Source of the DNA: an uncultured Mycoplasmatota bacterium
GTDB lineage: Bacteria; Bacillota_I; Bacilli_A; RF39; UBA660
Direction: 5' to 3'
Assembly (NCBI GenBank): GCA_948437815.1
Contig: CAOJKG010000002.1
Span: forward strand, 1-28,891
Length of the DNA: 28,891 bases
Within the stretch, counting starts at the first letter, position 1; each line of letters starts with the position of its first letter. Both the position numbers and the translations under genes were made by a program. A model generated the notes under the pieces. The model worked only from the letters and a program-made list of their open reading frames with translations, ran no database searches and was not told the DNA's origin. This document shows positions 7,817-15,157 of the stretch, piece by piece.

Positions 7817-8877
7817 GTACTAATGAAATAAAAAGACAAATGCAATTAGGCAATATTGTAATTGATAATTTAAATGGAAATGCGATGAAGAAACCTAATA
7901 GTATTGATGTAAGTATGGGAAATTATCTTTATGTTTATGATTATCAAATATTGGATTCTAGAATGGCTGATGTTTATTTAAAAGAAGTGATGGAAGATAA
8001 ACCATTTTATCTTAAAAGGGTTCAAATTCCAGAGACAGGATTACTTTTAGAACCTTATAAAGTATATCTTACAAAAACAACTGAAAGTGTTGAAACACAT
8101 GGTTTTATACCAGCGTTACATGGTAAAGTTGCTATGTCTTTATTAGGTGTAAGTGTTGAACTTAATAGTGGTTATAAATATGATGGATATAATGGAAATA
8201 TGCTTCTTAGTATTGTAGCTACTAAACCAACTGTTATTTATCCTGATATACGAGTTGGAAATTTAACATTCTTTCCGAGTTTAGATACTTCTAATGATTT
8301 AAAAGTTTCTAGTGGAATAACATATGGTTCATATACTTCAGGGATGCTTAGTGGTAATGAAATTAGAAGACGTATGGAAGGTGATAATCCTGATATTTTT
8401 ATTGATGATACTGAGAAAATAGTAATAAATCCTAATTCAGTAAATTTAACGTTAAATGAATCTATTGGAATTTATACAGAACCAGTTTTAGATATTAAAG
8501 CTGATAATCCTTATCGAAAAGTAAATTTAGAAGATGGTATGTGGATGTATCCAGAAGAAATATATTTAGCTAGAACTAATGAATGGACGGAAACCAATAA
8601 CTTAATTCCTATGATGAGTGGTCGTAGTTCACTTGGAAGAAATGGTTTACATGTGCATTGTTCAGCTGGAATGGGTTCTATTGGCTATAAAGGCTACTGG
8701 CATATGGGAATTAGGCCAACTAAACCAATTTGGATTGTTAAAGATTTAAAATGTTGCCAAATATATTATTATACAGTGGATGGAGAAATTGATAATACCT
8801 ATAATGGATTGATGCAAAATATACCTAAAGAAGAGCTAGGTAGTCAAATGCATAGAATTCTACAAAAAAAGAGATAA
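7810..8877 (+). CDS. Tandem double dCTP deaminase-like protein (one domain with intact GRSS, both lacking the catalytic Glu)
   Basis: 355 residues made of two Dcd-like domains. Domain A is about 1-175, domain B about 179-355; each begins with MLSxNEIxRxM and has an N-S-(I/V)-(D/N)-(V/L) block (NSIDVSMGNYLYVY, NSVNLTLNESIGIY). Domain B retains the signature GRSSLGRNGL (271-280), but the Glu of the catalytic strand is G300 (GYWHMGI). Domain A has GKVAMSL at the GRSS position (105-111) and S134 in place of Glu. The normal Dcd is a homotrimer of about 180-190-residue subunits with active sites at subunit interfaces. This protein plus the preceding one would supply exactly three domains. It starts inside the upstream gene, so translation is probably coupled. 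A perfect terminator follows. Confidence 0.85.
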   Translation: MLSTNEIKRQMQLGNIVIDNLNGNAMKKPNSIDVSMGNYLYVYDYQILDSRMADVYLKEVMEDKPFYLKRVQIPETGLLLEPYKVYLTKTTESVETHGFIPALHGKVAMSLLGVSVELNSGYKYDGYNGNMLLSIVATKPTVIYPDIRVGNLTFFPSLDTSNDLKVSSGITYGSYTSGMLSGNEIRRRMEGDNPDIFIDDTEKIVINPNSVNLTLNESIGIYTEPVLDIKADNPYRKVNLEDGMWMYPEEIYLARTNEWTETNNLIPMMSGRSSLGRNGLHVHCSAGMGSIGYKGYWHMGIRPTKPIWIVKDLKCCQIYYYTVDGEIDNTYNGLMQNIPKEELGSQMHRILQKKR

Positions 8878-8905
8878 AAAAGATAGTAAAAGTATCTTTT
8901 TTTTT
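8876..8905 (+). terminator. Intrinsic terminator of the Dcd-like operon
   Basis: Perfect 10-base stem (8876-8885 with 8893-8902, core AGATA/TATCT), 7-base loop, and a T run through 8905. Confidence 0.85.
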
Positions 8906-8906
8906 G

Positions 8907-8912
8907 TATAAT
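8907..8912 (+). promoter_or_regulatory. -10 box of ackA
   Basis: Perfect TATAAT directly behind the preceding terminator; AAGGAG (8919-8924) follows 6 bases later. No good -35, since that region lies in the terminator hairpin. Confidence 0.45.
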
Positions 8913-8931
8913 GATTATAAGGAGAGATATT

Positions 8932-10140
8932 ATGAAAATATTAACAGTAAATGCAGGTAGTTCTTCATTAAAGTTTAATTTAATAGAACTTCCAGAGGAA
9001 AAAGAATTGATAAGTGGATATTTTGAGAAAATTGGTCTTGCTAATGGAGTGTATAGTTTAAAAATCAATGGCTCTAAAATAATAAAAGAAGTGGATATGA
9101 GAGATCATAAAGCTGCTATTGAATTGTTGATTAAAGAATTAATTGATAATAAAATAATTAAAACTTTAGATGAGATTGATGGTATAGGTCATAGAATAGT
9201 TCATGGAGGGCGCTATACAAAAAGTGTAATAGTTGATGATGAAGTAATTGAATATTTGGATGAAAACTCTAATTTAGCACCTCTTCATAATCCAGCTCAT
9301 GTATTAGGCATTAGAGCATTTAAAGAAGTTGTCCCTAATATTTCTATGGTTGTTGTTTTTGATACTGCATTTCATCAAACAATGAGCGAAGAAGCTTTTT
9401 TATATCCTGTTCCGAAAGAATGGTATGAAAAATATCAAATAAGAAAGTATGGGTTTCATGGAACTAGTCACAAATATATTACAAAAAGAGTTCAAGAAAT
9501 GTTAGGCCAAAAAGGCGTTAATATTATTAGCTGTCATATAGGTTCGGGTGGATCTATTTGCTGTGTTAAAGATGGTAAATGTTTTGATACAACTATGGGA
9601 TTTACACCTAATGCTGGTATAGTTATGGGAACACGATGTGGAGATATTGATTATTCTATAATTCCTTATTATATGAAACAAAGTGGTAAAGATATAAATG
9701 AAATAGATTCTATTTTAAATAAAGAAAGTGGATTATTGGGTTTAAGTGGAAAATATAGTGATCATAGAGATATTGAAGCAGGTATTGCTGCAGGAGAAAC
9801 TGATTCTATTTTAGCTAATAATATATATATTGATAGAATTGTTGATTATATTGCGAAATATTATGTCAAACTTGAAGGGAATGTTGATGCCTTAATTTTT
9901 ACTGCAGGCGTAGGAGAAAATGCTCGCGAATTTAGAGAAGATGTGCTAAGAAAATTAGAATGTTTAGGTATTTACGTTGATTCAGAAAAAAATATGGAAA
10001 TTGCAAGCTATTTAGATGTTAATGAAGGGTGTATTTCGATTGAAGAATCAAAAGTTCCGGTTTATGTTATTCCAACTAATGAAGAACTTATGATAGCTCT
10101 TGATACTTATGATTTGATTAAAGATGGTGAATGTAATTAA
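8932..10140 (+). CDS. ackA: Acetate kinase
   Basis: Interconverts acetyl phosphate plus ADP and acetate plus ATP, for substrate-level ATP formation in fermentative metabolism. 402 residues from the ATG at 8932, chosen because AAGGAG (8919-8924) lies 7 bases upstream and the family N-terminus MKILTVNAGSSSLKF begins there; an in-frame ATG at 8911 overlaps the -10 box. Family landmarks are all visible: GHRIVHGG, PLHNPAH, VFDTAFHQTM, RKYGFHGTSHKYI, MGFTPNAGIVMGTRCGDID with the catalytic Arg in GTR, FTAGVGENA and IPTNEELMIALDT. One small deviation is HIGSGGS in place of the common HLGNGAS. The usual partner pta is not in the window. The 3' end overlaps the DHH gene by 17 bases. Confidence 0.96.
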   Translation: MKILTVNAGSSSLKFNLIELPEEKELISGYFEKIGLANGVYSLKINGSKIIKEVDMRDHKAAIELLIKELIDNKIIKTLDEIDGIGHRIVHGGRYTKSVIVDDEVIEYLDENSNLAPLHNPAHVLGIRAFKEVVPNISMVVVFDTAFHQTMSEEAFLYPVPKEWYEKYQIRKYGFHGTSHKYITKRVQEMLGQKGVNIISCHIGSGGSICCVKDGKCFDTTMGFTPNAGIVMGTRCGDIDYSIIPYYMKQSGKDINEIDSILNKESGLLGLSGKYSDHRDIEAGIAAGETDSILANNIYIDRIVDYIAKYYVKLEGNVDALIFTAGVGENAREFREDVLRKLECLGIYVDSEKNMEIASYLDVNEGCISIEESKVPVYVIPTNEELMIALDTYDLIKDGECN

Positions 10141-11116
10141 TAGTAATATTTATAAAAAAGTATATAAAAAAATAAAAGAATATAATCAAATTATAATAGC
10201 AAGACATATTGGTCCTGATCCCGATGCAATAGCTAGTCAAACTGCTCTTCGTGACTCTATTCGTTTGACTTTCCCTAACAAACAAGTTTATGCGGTAGGA
10301 CTCGGAGTATCAAAATTTAAATATTATGGTATTCTTGATAAAATAGATAACGAGATATATAAAGATTCTTTATTAATTGTTTTAGATGTTCCAAATTTAC
10401 ATAGAGTTGATGGTATAGAAGGTTTAAAATATAAAGAAATTTTGAAGATTGATCACCATCCAGCTGAAGATATTAAAGGGCCAGTTGATTGGACTGAAGA
10501 ATCTTCTTGTTCAACATGTCAATTAATCGCGGAGCTAATTCTTAATACACCACTTAAATTAGATACTAAGATTGCTGGTAATTTATATTTAGGTATTGTT
10601 TCTGATAGTGATAGGTTTTTGCTTTCTTATACTACACCTAAAACTTTTAAAGTTGTTAGTGATTTATTAATCAAAAGTAAAGTAGATTTTACTCATTTAT
10701 ATAATTATTTGTATGATAGAAGTATTGATGAAGTTAGATTCCAAGGTTATATCGCTGAAAATTTAATAGTTACAGAAAATGGTTTGGGCTATATAATTAT
10801 TCCTAATAATAAAATAAAAGAATATCATGTTGATTTAGCTACTCCTTCTAATTTAATTAATAGTTTTAACTTTATTAGAGAGGTATTAGTTTGGACTTTT
10901 GTGACTGAGGATATGAAAAATAATGGATATAAAGTAAGCATTCGATCACATGGTCCAGTTATTAATGAAGTTGCTGCTAAATATAATGGTGGTGGTCATA
11001 AATACGCTAGTGGGGCAAGGCTTAACAATGAAGAAGAAATAAATTCTTTTATTAAAGACTTAGATAATGCTTGTGAAGAATATAAAAGATCTAGTATTAG
11101 TAATATAGAAATTTAA
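10124..11116 (+). CDS. nrnA: DHH/DHHA1 phosphoesterase, NrnA-like nanoRNase/pAp phosphatase
   Basis: 330 residues. Members degrade 2-5-nt RNA oligomers and dephosphorylate pAp, or hydrolyse cyclic dinucleotides. DHH-domain metal ligands are visible: H28-x-x-x-D32-x-D34 in HIGPDPDAIAS, D88 in VLDVPNLHR, D110-H111-H112 in KIDHHP, and D161 in VSDSDRF. The C-terminal DHHA1 domain ends with GGGHKYASGA (289-298), which binds the nucleotide. There are no membrane segments or PAS/GGDEF domains, so it is not a GdpP-type enzyme. The first motif is HIGPDPDA, where HxxPDGDA is common, but the metal-binding residues are kept. It begins inside ackA with a poor ribosome site, so translational coupling is likely. 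NrnA is the best family match; exact substrate is not decided. Confidence 0.88.
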   Translation: MVNVINSNIYKKVYKKIKEYNQIIIARHIGPDPDAIASQTALRDSIRLTFPNKQVYAVGLGVSKFKYYGILDKIDNEIYKDSLLIVLDVPNLHRVDGIEGLKYKEILKIDHHPAEDIKGPVDWTEESSCSTCQLIAELILNTPLKLDTKIAGNLYLGIVSDSDRFLLSYTTPKTFKVVSDLLIKSKVDFTHLYNYLYDRSIDEVRFQGYIAENLIVTENGLGYIIIPNNKIKEYHVDLATPSNLINSFNFIREVLVWTFVTEDMKNNGYKVSIRSHGPVINEVAAKYNGGGHKYASGARLNNEEEINSFIKDLDNACEEYKRSSISNIEI

Positions 11117-11144
11117 AATGGACTGAATTATCAGTCATTTTTTT
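11114..11144 (+). terminator. Terminator of ackA-nrnA
   Basis: GACTGA (11121-11126), loop ATTA, TCAGTC (11131-11136), then A and seven T. Flanking A and T bases extend the stem around one bulged G. Confidence 0.85.
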
Positions 11145-11230
11145 GTGAAAAATTCTAAATACTATAAAGAAAACCGGTTATTAAAATTTTAAAAACAGAA
11201 GTTTTCTATCTTTTTTTTAACTTGGGATTA

Positions 11231-11239
11231 TGTTATAAT
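11231..11239 (+). promoter_or_regulatory. Extended -10 promoter of herA
   Basis: TGTTATAAT (TG-N-TATAAT) with only a poly-T stretch at the -35 position; extended -10 promoters tolerate weak -35 boxes. The ATG at 11266 is preceded by a modest AGGTTGAT. Confidence 0.6.
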
Positions 11240-11265
11240 TATTAAGATAAGAGTAGGTTGATAGA

Positions 11266-13230
11266 ATGATATTTGGAAAGATTTTGTATATTAGTGATAA
11301 TATAGCTCATGTTGAAAATATAAGTAAAGATACTATTACTGCTGATCTTATGAATATTCATGTTATATTTGAAGATAAGGATCAAAGAATACTTGGTGAA
11401 GTAGTTGAACTTAATGATAGTGAAATTAAAATTCGTTTTTTAGGCGAATATACGAATAATAGATATATAAATGGTGTTATTCGTAAACCTTTGCTATCTA
11501 GTAAAATACGTATTATAAATGGGACTGAATTGTTAGAATTAGTTGGCGTTTTAAATGATAAAACTTTTGAACTGGGAGAAAATGCTACATATAAAGGTTT
11601 TAATATATGTCCTAATGTTAATAGTCTATTTTCTAATCATTTAGCTATATTCGGTAATAGTGGTGCTGGTAAATCTTGTGGTGTTTCTAGAATTATTCAA
11701 AATATTTTTAGTAATCCTAAAACTACTATTGGAAATGCTAATATGTTTTTCTTTGATGCTTATGGTGAATATAAAAATGCTTTTAGTTCTTTAAATAAAA
11801 TTAATCCAAATTATAATTATAAATTTATTACAACTAATCCTACTGAACAATCTGATTATTTGCTTAAGATACCTGTTAATTTACTTACCCTTGATGATAT
11901 AGCTTTGCTACTTCAAGCTGGTACTCATTCTCAGTTACCTATATTGGAAAGAAGTATTAAATATGCTAAAATTTTTGCTAGTGATGGGGAAGAAGTTACT
12001 AAATATAAAAATCATTTGATTGCTAAAGCTTTAATTGCTATTTTATTTAGTAATATGACTACTAGCTATAAAAAGAATGAAATTTTTAAGGTTATTGAGG
12101 TTTGCCATACTAAAGAATTTAATTTTGATTCGGTTATTCCAGGACTTGGATATACAAGAAGTTTCAGTGAGTGCTTTGAAATAGATAGTAATGGTAACTT
12201 TGGAGAATCAGTTTTAATTACTGAATATATTTTAAAACATATTGATGAGAGTATTGTAGAAATGAATGTTCCAAAAGAAGCTTATTATACTTTGAAAGAT
12301 TTAGCTAATGCTTTAGAGTTTACTTTGATTAGTGAGGGATTCCAAGGAAATCAAATGATGTATAATGAGGCAATGATATTGCAAGTTAGACTTAATACTA
12401 TTATAGCTGGTAAAGTTAATAATTACTTTGATGGTTCTAAATATATGGGTATTGAAGAATTTATTGATAATTTATGTACTATGGGTAATACTAAGGCTCA
12501 AATAGTTAATATTAATTTGGAAGATATTGACGATGTTTATGCTAAAGTAATTGTAAAAATTATATCTAAATTATTATTTGATTATGCTAAAAGTTTAACT
12601 AATAGAGCAAGTCAACCATTTCATTTATTTTTAGAAGAAGCGCATAGATACATTCAACAAGATACAGATACATTCTTATTAGGTTATAATATATTTGATC
12701 GTATTGCTAAAGAAGGTCGTAAATATGGTGTTATTCTTGATATAATTAGCCAAAGACCAGTGGAAATTAGTGATACTGTTATTGCTCAATGTTCGAATTT
12801 TCTTATTTTTAAAATGACTCATCCTAAAGATATTAAATATATTGAGGAAATGCTTCCTAATATTAGTGCAGATGTAATAGAAAAAATGAAAATATTACAA
12901 CCAGGTAATTGTGTTGTGTTTGGTTCAGCATTTAAAATACCTATGATTAGTAAACTTGCTATGCCTGATCCTATGCCTTATAGTACGAACTGTAATGTAA
13001 GTGGTTGCTGGAGTGAAGAATTAAAACCAAGAATTAATCCTACACCGATTCAAAATAATTATGTTACAGAAGGCGTTCCAACTAGTAATTTAGAAGCTGA
13101 TATAAATGCTAGTAATGATAATAACAATAATATTACTAATCAATCTATTGAACAAACTAATGCTAGTACAGACAGTAATGAAGAATTTAATCCTATGAGT
13201 GGTATAGGAGATATTTCTAATTTTGGTTAG
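11266..13230 (+). CDS. herA: HerA-type DNA translocase ATPase (HAS-barrel + FtsK/HerA-like core)
   Basis: 654-residue hexameric-translocase-type ATPase. The N-terminal ~90 residues are beta-rich and fit the HAS-barrel. The core follows: LAIFGNSGAGKS Walker A (G130-S137), FFFDAYGEY (161-169, typical HerA D-x-x-G-E-Y), Walker B HLFLEEAHRY (453-462), and the FDRIAKEGRKYGVILDIISQRP block (477-498) holding the arginine-finger and sensor region typical of HerA. In archaea HerA works with the NurA nuclease in end resection; in bacteria it pairs with Sir2- or nuclease-type effectors in defence. None of these lies next to it here. The last ~70 residues are an Asn/Ser/Thr-rich, probably disordered tail. 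Monocistronic, between its own promoter and a perfect terminator. Confidence 0.9.
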   Translation: MIFGKILYISDNIAHVENISKDTITADLMNIHVIFEDKDQRILGEVVELNDSEIKIRFLGEYTNNRYINGVIRKPLLSSKIRIINGTELLELVGVLNDKTFELGENATYKGFNICPNVNSLFSNHLAIFGNSGAGKSCGVSRIIQNIFSNPKTTIGNANMFFFDAYGEYKNAFSSLNKINPNYNYKFITTNPTEQSDYLLKIPVNLLTLDDIALLLQAGTHSQLPILERSIKYAKIFASDGEEVTKYKNHLIAKALIAILFSNMTTSYKKNEIFKVIEVCHTKEFNFDSVIPGLGYTRSFSECFEIDSNGNFGESVLITEYILKHIDESIVEMNVPKEAYYTLKDLANALEFTLISEGFQGNQMMYNEAMILQVRLNTIIAGKVNNYFDGSKYMGIEEFIDNLCTMGNTKAQIVNINLEDIDDVYAKVIVKIISKLLFDYAKSLTNRASQPFHLFLEEAHRYIQQDTDTFLLGYNIFDRIAKEGRKYGVILDIISQRPVEISDTVIAQCSNFLIFKMTHPKDIKYIEEMLPNISADVIEKMKILQPGNCVVFGSAFKIPMISKLAMPDPMPYSTNCNVSGCWSEELKPRINPTPIQNNYVTEGVPTSNLEADINASNDNNNNITNQSIEQTNASTDSNEEFNPMSGIGDISNFG

Positions 13231-13243
13231 AAATATCTTTTTT
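13210..13243 (+). terminator. Intrinsic terminator of herA
   Basis: Perfect 11-base stem GATATTTCTAA (13210-13220) / TTAGAAATATC (13227-13237), 6-base loop, six T. The stem includes the last codons and stop of herA. Confidence 0.9.
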
Positions 13244-13263
13244 GTAAACTTAATGTATTTATA

Positions 13264-13293
13264 TTGAATATAAAATTAATAATGTGGTATAAT
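13264..13293 (+). promoter_or_regulatory. Promoter of the 6S RNA gene
   Basis: TTGAAT (13264-13269), an 18-base spacer and TATAAT (13288-13293) preceded by TGG, forming an extended -10. Predicted start near 13300. Confidence 0.75.
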
Positions 13294-13299
13294 AATATT

Positions 13300-13476
13300 A
13301 CCTAAAGGATATAGTTTGTTTCACATAAAACCGACTATGTGATTTGTTTAGGGAGAATAATTATATACGGAGTTGAATGCTGGTCTTGATTTGCCAGAAT
13401 CCAGAAGTATATATGTTTCTTACCACCTGCGAGCGTGCGGGATTTTATCACAAACAGACTTTCCCTTTGGGTTTTT
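13300..13476 (+). ncRNA. ssrS: 6S RNA
   Basis: RNA that mimics an open promoter and holds sigma-A RNA polymerase. The sequence folds as a 6S RNA. Closing stem: CCTAAAGG (13301-13308) with CCTTTGGG (13464-13471), then GTTTGT (13314-13319) with ACAAAC (13450-13455). A 5'-strand hairpin is TCACATA/TATGTGA (13321-13327, 13336-13342). A large central bubble follows, whose 3' strand forms CCTGC/GCGGG (13426-13430, 13437-13441). The apical arm is ATATAC/GTATAT (13363-13368, 13407-13412), GGA/TCC and CTGG/CCAG (13380-13383, 13394-13397). The closing stem followed by five T can terminate transcription. Promoter, length (~175 nt) and position support it: as I recall, a Bacillus subtilis 6S gene also lies just before yrvM (tcdA) with rarA next. 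A covariance-model search would settle it. Confidence 0.78.
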
Positions 13477-13482
13477 ATTTGC

Positions 13483-13488
13483 TATAAT
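13483..13488 (+). promoter_or_regulatory. -10 box of tcdA
   Basis: Perfect TATAAT just after the 6S RNA; GGTGAT (13498-13503) follows after 9 bases and the ATG is at 13508. The leader would be about 13 bases. Confidence 0.5.
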
Positions 13489-13507
13489 TTTGTTATTGGT
13501 GATGAAT

Positions 13508-14185
13508 ATGTTTGATAGATTATTAGAATTAATTTCGATTAATGATATTGAAAAAATAGGAAATGCTAAAATTTTATTAATTGGAGTAGGTGGAGTAGGG
13601 GGTTATGCTTTGGAATCGCTTGTTAGGAGCGGTTTTAAGAATGTTTCTATTATAGATGGTGATGTAATATCACTTTCTAATTTAAATCGTCAGATTATAG
13701 CTAAAATGACTAATATTGGTAAATTGAAAGTTGAAGAAGCAAAAACTAGGTGTTTGGAAATTAATCCTGATGTTAAAATAAATACTATGGATGTGTATTT
13801 AAATGAAGATAATTTTAATGACTTTGTAAATGAAGATTATGATTATATTATAGATGCATGCGATGATATTTTAGTTAAAATATTTTTGATAAAATATGCT
13901 AAAACTCATAATATTAAAATAATTACAGCTTTAGGTACAGGTAGAAAGTTTAATCCTGAAAAATTAGAAATAACAACTTTAAATAAGACGTTTAACGATC
14001 CTCTAGCTAGAAAGTTAAGAAGTGAACTTCGTAAACAAAATATTGATTTGAATATACCAGTTGTTTTTAGCGGTGAAGAAGCAATAAATACTGGTAATGT
14101 AATAGGCAGTGCAATCTTTGTTCCTGCTACTGCGGGAATATTACTTGCAAATTATGTATTTAATGATATATTAAAAAAGAGCTAA
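13508..14185 (+). CDS. tcdA: tRNA threonylcarbamoyladenosine dehydratase (TcdA/YrvM, E1-like ThiF family)
   Basis: ATP-dependent enzyme that cyclises t6A37 to ct6A in ANN-decoding tRNAs. 225 residues from the ATG at 13508, which has GGTGAT (13498-13503) 4 bases upstream; the frame is open further back but that part is the 6S RNA and should not be translated. Features: adenylate-binding GVGGVGG (26-32), acidic IIDGDVISLSNLNRQ (48-62) with R61, and DACDD (116-120). TcdA-type GTGRKFNPEKLEI and a KTFNDPLARKLRSELRK block (near 152-168) distinguish it from ThiF/MoeB. A MoeB-like Zn ribbon is absent. The gene meets gpsA tail to tail with adjoining stop codons. Confidence 0.92.
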   Translation: MFDRLLELISINDIEKIGNAKILLIGVGGVGGYALESLVRSGFKNVSIIDGDVISLSNLNRQIIAKMTNIGKLKVEEAKTRCLEINPDVKINTMDVYLNEDNFNDFVNEDYDYIIDACDDILVKIFLIKYAKTHNIKIITALGTGRKFNPEKLEITTLNKTFNDPLARKLRSELRKQNIDLNIPVVFSGEEAINTGNVIGSAIFVPATAGILLANYVFNDILKKS

Positions 14186-14197
14186 TTAGCTCTTATT
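14173..14197. terminator. Bidirectional terminator shared by tcdA and gpsA
   Basis: Perfect palindrome AAGAGCTAATTAGCTCTT (14177-14194) centred exactly between the two stop codons, with an A run on the left and T-rich sequence on the right, so it can act on both strands. Confidence 0.75.
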
Positions 14198-15157
14198 GAT
14201 AAGAAACTCTGGTAAGACTTCAGGGTTTTTATTATTTATTACTATGTCATATATTATATTTATAATTGGTATTTTTATTTTTCGGTTTTTAGTTAGTTCT
14301 TTTATTGAGAATAAGGTATAATATCCTTCAGTTGTATTTTCTTTTAAATATTTTTTAATAGCATTTTTGTCTTTAGTTTGACCTATTACAACTCCAAATT
14401 TATAATTACGGCTTTTAGGAGTAGAGCATGTTAACATTAAATCTCCAATACCAGCAAATGATAAAATTGTTTTGGGATTACATTCTAGTTTTTTTAGTAA
14501 TTCTTTAATATCATGTATAGCTTCAGTTATTAAAAAATATCTAGTTGATTCATGATAACCTAATCCTTCTAATATGCCCGCAGCTATAGCTATAACATTT
14601 TTTATGCTTCCACATATTTCAGTACCATTTAAATCGTGATTTATACGTAGTTTTAATAAAGGGTTTGCTAAAGCTTTTTTTACTGTTTTTTCGGTTTTCT
14701 TACTGCTTATTGCTAAAGATAGAGCGCATGGTTCTTCACTTATTAAATCAATAGCGAATGTTGGTCCTGATATAACACCAATGTTTTTAGATTTTAAAAT
14801 ATCAAATACTATGTCCGATAGGAAAGAGCATGTTTCGTTTTCAACACCTTTACTAGCAATACATATTGGTATGTTTTTGGAAATAGGTTTCATTGCATCA
14901 CATACACTTCTTACGTATTTAGCAGTTGTTGCTATTATTATTAATTCTGTATCTTTTATTGCTTCTTTTATATCATTTGTTACAATTATGTTTTTTGGTA
15001 TTTTTGTATCAGTTAATGGTTTGAAATTATGATTTTTTTGAAAATTATCAATTAACTCTTTATTTTCACTCCACATTTTTATATTATGATTATTTCTGGC
15101 GATATTTAAAGCAATTGCTATACCATATATTCCAGTACCTATTATACTTACATTCAT
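14186..15157 (-). CDS. gpsA: NAD(P)-dependent glycerol-3-phosphate dehydrogenase
   Basis: Reduces dihydroxyacetone phosphate to sn-glycerol-3-phosphate, the backbone for phospholipids and CDP-glycerol. 323 residues. N-terminal Rossmann dinucleotide motif GTGIYG (7-12), a conserved Lys in ASKGVE (K103), SGPTFA (130-135) matching the family SGPSFA, and catalytic K186 in GSIKNVIAIAAG. The C-terminal helical domain has FAGIGDLMLTC (about 235-245) and NTTEGYYT. Its ATG overlaps the TGA stop of rarA by four bases (ATGA), so the two are one translationally coupled unit. It supplies the presumed substrate of the TagD-like protein in this window. Confidence 0.95.
   Translation of the reverse strand: MNVSIIGTGIYGIAIALNIARNNHNIKMWSENKELIDNFQKNHNFKPLTDTKIPKNIIVTNDIKEAIKDTELIIIATTAKYVRSVCDAMKPISKNIPICIASKGVENETCSFLSDIVFDILKSKNIGVISGPTFAIDLISEEPCALSLAISSKKTEKTVKKALANPLLKLRINHDLNGTEICGSIKNVIAIAAGILEGLGYHESTRYFLITEAIHDIKELLKKLECNPKTILSFAGIGDLMLTCSTPKSRNYKFGVVIGQTKDKNAIKKYLKENTTEGYYTLFSIKELTKNRKIKIPIINIIYDIVINNKNPEVLPEFLINKS

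Noticed and set aside
13373..13507. N-terminal extension of tcdA from a TTG at 13373
   Set aside because: The extension overlaps the 6S RNA and lacks similarity to the TcdA N-terminus; ATG at 13508 has GGTGAT upstream.
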